A stretch of 6,305 nt of DNA from Eubacteriaceae bacterium. Lineage in GTDB: Bacteria > Bacillota > Clostridia > Eubacteriales > Anaerofustaceae. The position numbers and the translations under genes are program-made. The DNA lies in NCBI GenBank assembly GCA_017613995.1, contig JAGACT010000219.1, positions 1 through 6,305 of the forward strand, written 5' to 3'. The notes under the pieces were generated by a model that saw nothing but the letters and a program-made list of their open reading frames with translations, had not been told where the DNA came from and did not search any database. Below, one piece after another: positions 5,364 to 6,305 of this stretch (its first letter is position 1; each line of letters begins with the position of its first letter).

Positions 5364-6197
5364 ATGAAAGTCGAAGAACTGTTAAAAAAGGATTTCGTAT
5401 GCCTTGACGGCTCCATGGGAGCCGTGGTCATGGGCATGGGATATTCGCCGGACAACATCCTCAGGCTCAACCTGGAAGCCCCCGGAGTCATTTCGGGGAT
5501 ACAGAGAGGATACTTCGAGGCGGGAAGCGACATGGTATTCACAAATACCTTCGATCTGAAAAAGCAGACCGCGGAGCGCTACGGAGTGGAGCTGGGGGAT
5601 CTTGTATCCGCCGCCGTGAAGAACGCCTACGACGCCTGCGAAGGCTTGGAGGAAAAGTTCGTGGCCCTGGATCTGTCCCCCACCGGACTGGAGGAGGACG
5701 AAGCCTACGATCACTACGCTCTGATGATCGATACGGCGAAGGATTCCACGGACCTGATAGTGGTGGAGACCCTGACGAGCCTCAGCGACCTTCGCGCCTG
5801 CATCAGGGCCGCGAAGGCATGCTCGTCCCTGCCCCTGTTCTCCTCGATAAGCCTCCGGGAAAACGGCCGCACATGGTACGGGGACGCCCTGGAGGACTAC
5901 ATCGACATAGTCAACGCTTCCGATATCCTCTGCGCGGGCATAAACTGCACCCTGGATCCCGCGGGGATGCTTCCCCTGGCATTGAAGCTCAGGGAGAACT
6001 GCGATAAGGCGGTATACGCCAAGCCCAACCGGGGACAGCCCGTGAAAACACAAAGCGGCACATCCTACGACATGAGCGCAGAGGAGTTCTCCGACGGCAT
6101 AGCGGAACTCTACCGCCGGGGCATCAGGGTCCTGGGAGGCTGCTGCGGCTCCGACGCGGAGTGCATCAGGATGATAAATAAAAAAATAAGAGGATAG
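5364..6197 (+). CDS. Stand-alone homocysteine S-methyltransferase module (MetH N-terminal domain-like)
   Basis: A 277-residue single-domain protein of the S-methyl_trans (Pfam PF02574) family, which moves a methyl group to the zinc-bound thiol of homocysteine to make methionine. The zinc ligands are present: Cys195 in GINC (192-195) and Cys260/Cys261 in GGCCG. Other family marks are LDGSMGA (14-20), LNLEAPGVI (35-43), YFEAGSDMVFTNTF (50-63), VVETL (133-137) and KPNRGQP (220-226). The wording resembles MetH more than MmuM, but the pterin, cobalamin and reactivation domains are absent, so the methyl donor is unknown: a separate corrinoid or folate partner elsewhere, or an S-methylmethionine-type donor. 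Two local oddities: the glycine-rich GSxGPTG is LDLSPTG (102-108), and the loop after it looks shortened. The ATG directly follows the uppP stop, with AAGGTG (5352-5357) six bases upstream inside uppP. It is the last gene before the terminator. Confidence 0.88.
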   Translation: MKVEELLKKDFVCLDGSMGAVVMGMGYSPDNILRLNLEAPGVISGIQRGYFEAGSDMVFTNTFDLKKQTAERYGVELGDLVSAAVKNAYDACEGLEEKFVALDLSPTGLEEDEAYDHYALMIDTAKDSTDLIVVETLTSLSDLRACIRAAKACSSLPLFSSISLRENGRTWYGDALEDYIDIVNASDILCAGINCTLDPAGMLPLALKLRENCDKAVYAKPNRGQPVKTQSGTSYDMSAEEFSDGIAELYRRGIRVLGGCCGSDAECIRMINKKIRG

Positions 6198-6205
6198 ACA
6201 TACTT

Positions 6206-6235
6206 AAAAGGCATGGCCCCGGGCCATGCCTTTTT
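6206..6235 (+). terminator. Strong intrinsic terminator of the MATE-uppP-methyltransferase operon
   Basis: GGCATGGCCC (6210-6219) and GGGCCATGCC (6221-6230) are exact reverse complements centred on C6220, so the real hairpin is about 8 bp with a 5-base loop. AAAA (6206-6209) on the left and five T (6231-6235) on the right extend the stem and give the U tract. It begins eight bases after the methyltransferase stop. Because of the A run on the left it could also stop transcription coming from the right on the minus strand. Confidence 0.93.
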
Positions 6236-6305
6236 CCTGTTTCATCGGAGCCGCAGGACAGGAGACTCCCGCTTCAACGCAGTAAGCGGGAGCGGAATGC
6301 CCGTA
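6236..6305. repeat. Right-edge intergenic tail with a perfect 9-bp inverted repeat
   Basis: CTCCCGCTT (6266-6274) and AAGCGGGAG (6284-6292) pair perfectly around a 9-base loop with no T run after it. A weaker TCCTGT/ACAGGA pair (6235-6240 and 6258-6263) lies between it and the terminator. No plus-strand gene is visible. On the minus strand one frame is open from the edge to a TGA at 6242-6244, which could be the tail of a convergent gene, but too little is visible to call it. Confidence 0.45.

Noticed and set aside
6246..6305. Resemblance of AGGAGAC in the tail to part of a cobalamin riboswitch (tempting beside a methionine-synthesis gene)
   Set aside because: Only a few bases match; the B12-box and core elements are absent, and it lies after the operon terminator, not in a leader.

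Overview
The window looks like a piece of a Bacillota (class Clostridia-type) chromosome. It is GC-rich by eye in the genes, with AT-richer gaps and frequent AGG (Arg) and ATA (Ile) codons. The gene content (tsaE-tsaB-rimI-tsaD in one operon, a DUF1461/Lit-like membrane protein, a free-standing MetH-type homocysteine methyltransferase module) fits that placement. The genus cannot be told from sequence alone. Nothing here looks mobile: no transposase, integrase, CRISPR array, tRNA or rRNA is visible.

Left half (1-2987, minus strand): a tightly packed operon read right to left, tsaE - tsaB - rimI - DUF1461/Lit-like membrane protein - tsaD. tsaD runs off the left edge. Every junction overlaps (20, 7, 4 and 16 bases), so translational coupling is likely. 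TsaE, TsaB and TsaD are three of the four bacterial components that make N6-threonylcarbamoyladenosine (t6A37) in ANN-decoding tRNAs; the fourth, TsaC/YwlC, is not in the window. RimI acetylates the N-terminus of ribosomal protein S18. The fourth gene is the odd one: a four-helix membrane protein carrying the two conserved histidines of the lipoprotein intramolecular transacylase (Lit) family, set inside a translation-fidelity operon.

Centre (2988-3143): a 156-base divergent intergenic region with two face-away promoters. Both have a perfect extended -10 (TGnTATAATG) with GTTTG at the same distance upstream. The minus-strand -10 lies exactly 6 bases before the tsaE ATG and no Shine-Dalgarno precedes that ATG, so tsaE is predicted to be translated from a leaderless mRNA. 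A perfect 7-bp inverted repeat overlaps the tsaE promoter upstream of its -10.

Right half (3144-6235, plus strand): a second operon, a MATE-family efflux transporter, uppP (undecaprenyl-diphosphatase) and a 277-residue homocysteine S-methyltransferase module, closed by a strong intrinsic terminator at 6206-6235. The first two are envelope/export proteins; the third carries the zinc-site cysteines of the MetH N-terminal domain but none of the cobalamin or folate modules. The last 70 bases hold two more inverted repeats and no convincing gene.

I see no clearly new defence or mobile system. The points most worth following are the Lit-like gene in the t6A operon, the leaderless tsaE promoter, and the make-up of the MATE-uppP-methyltransferase operon.
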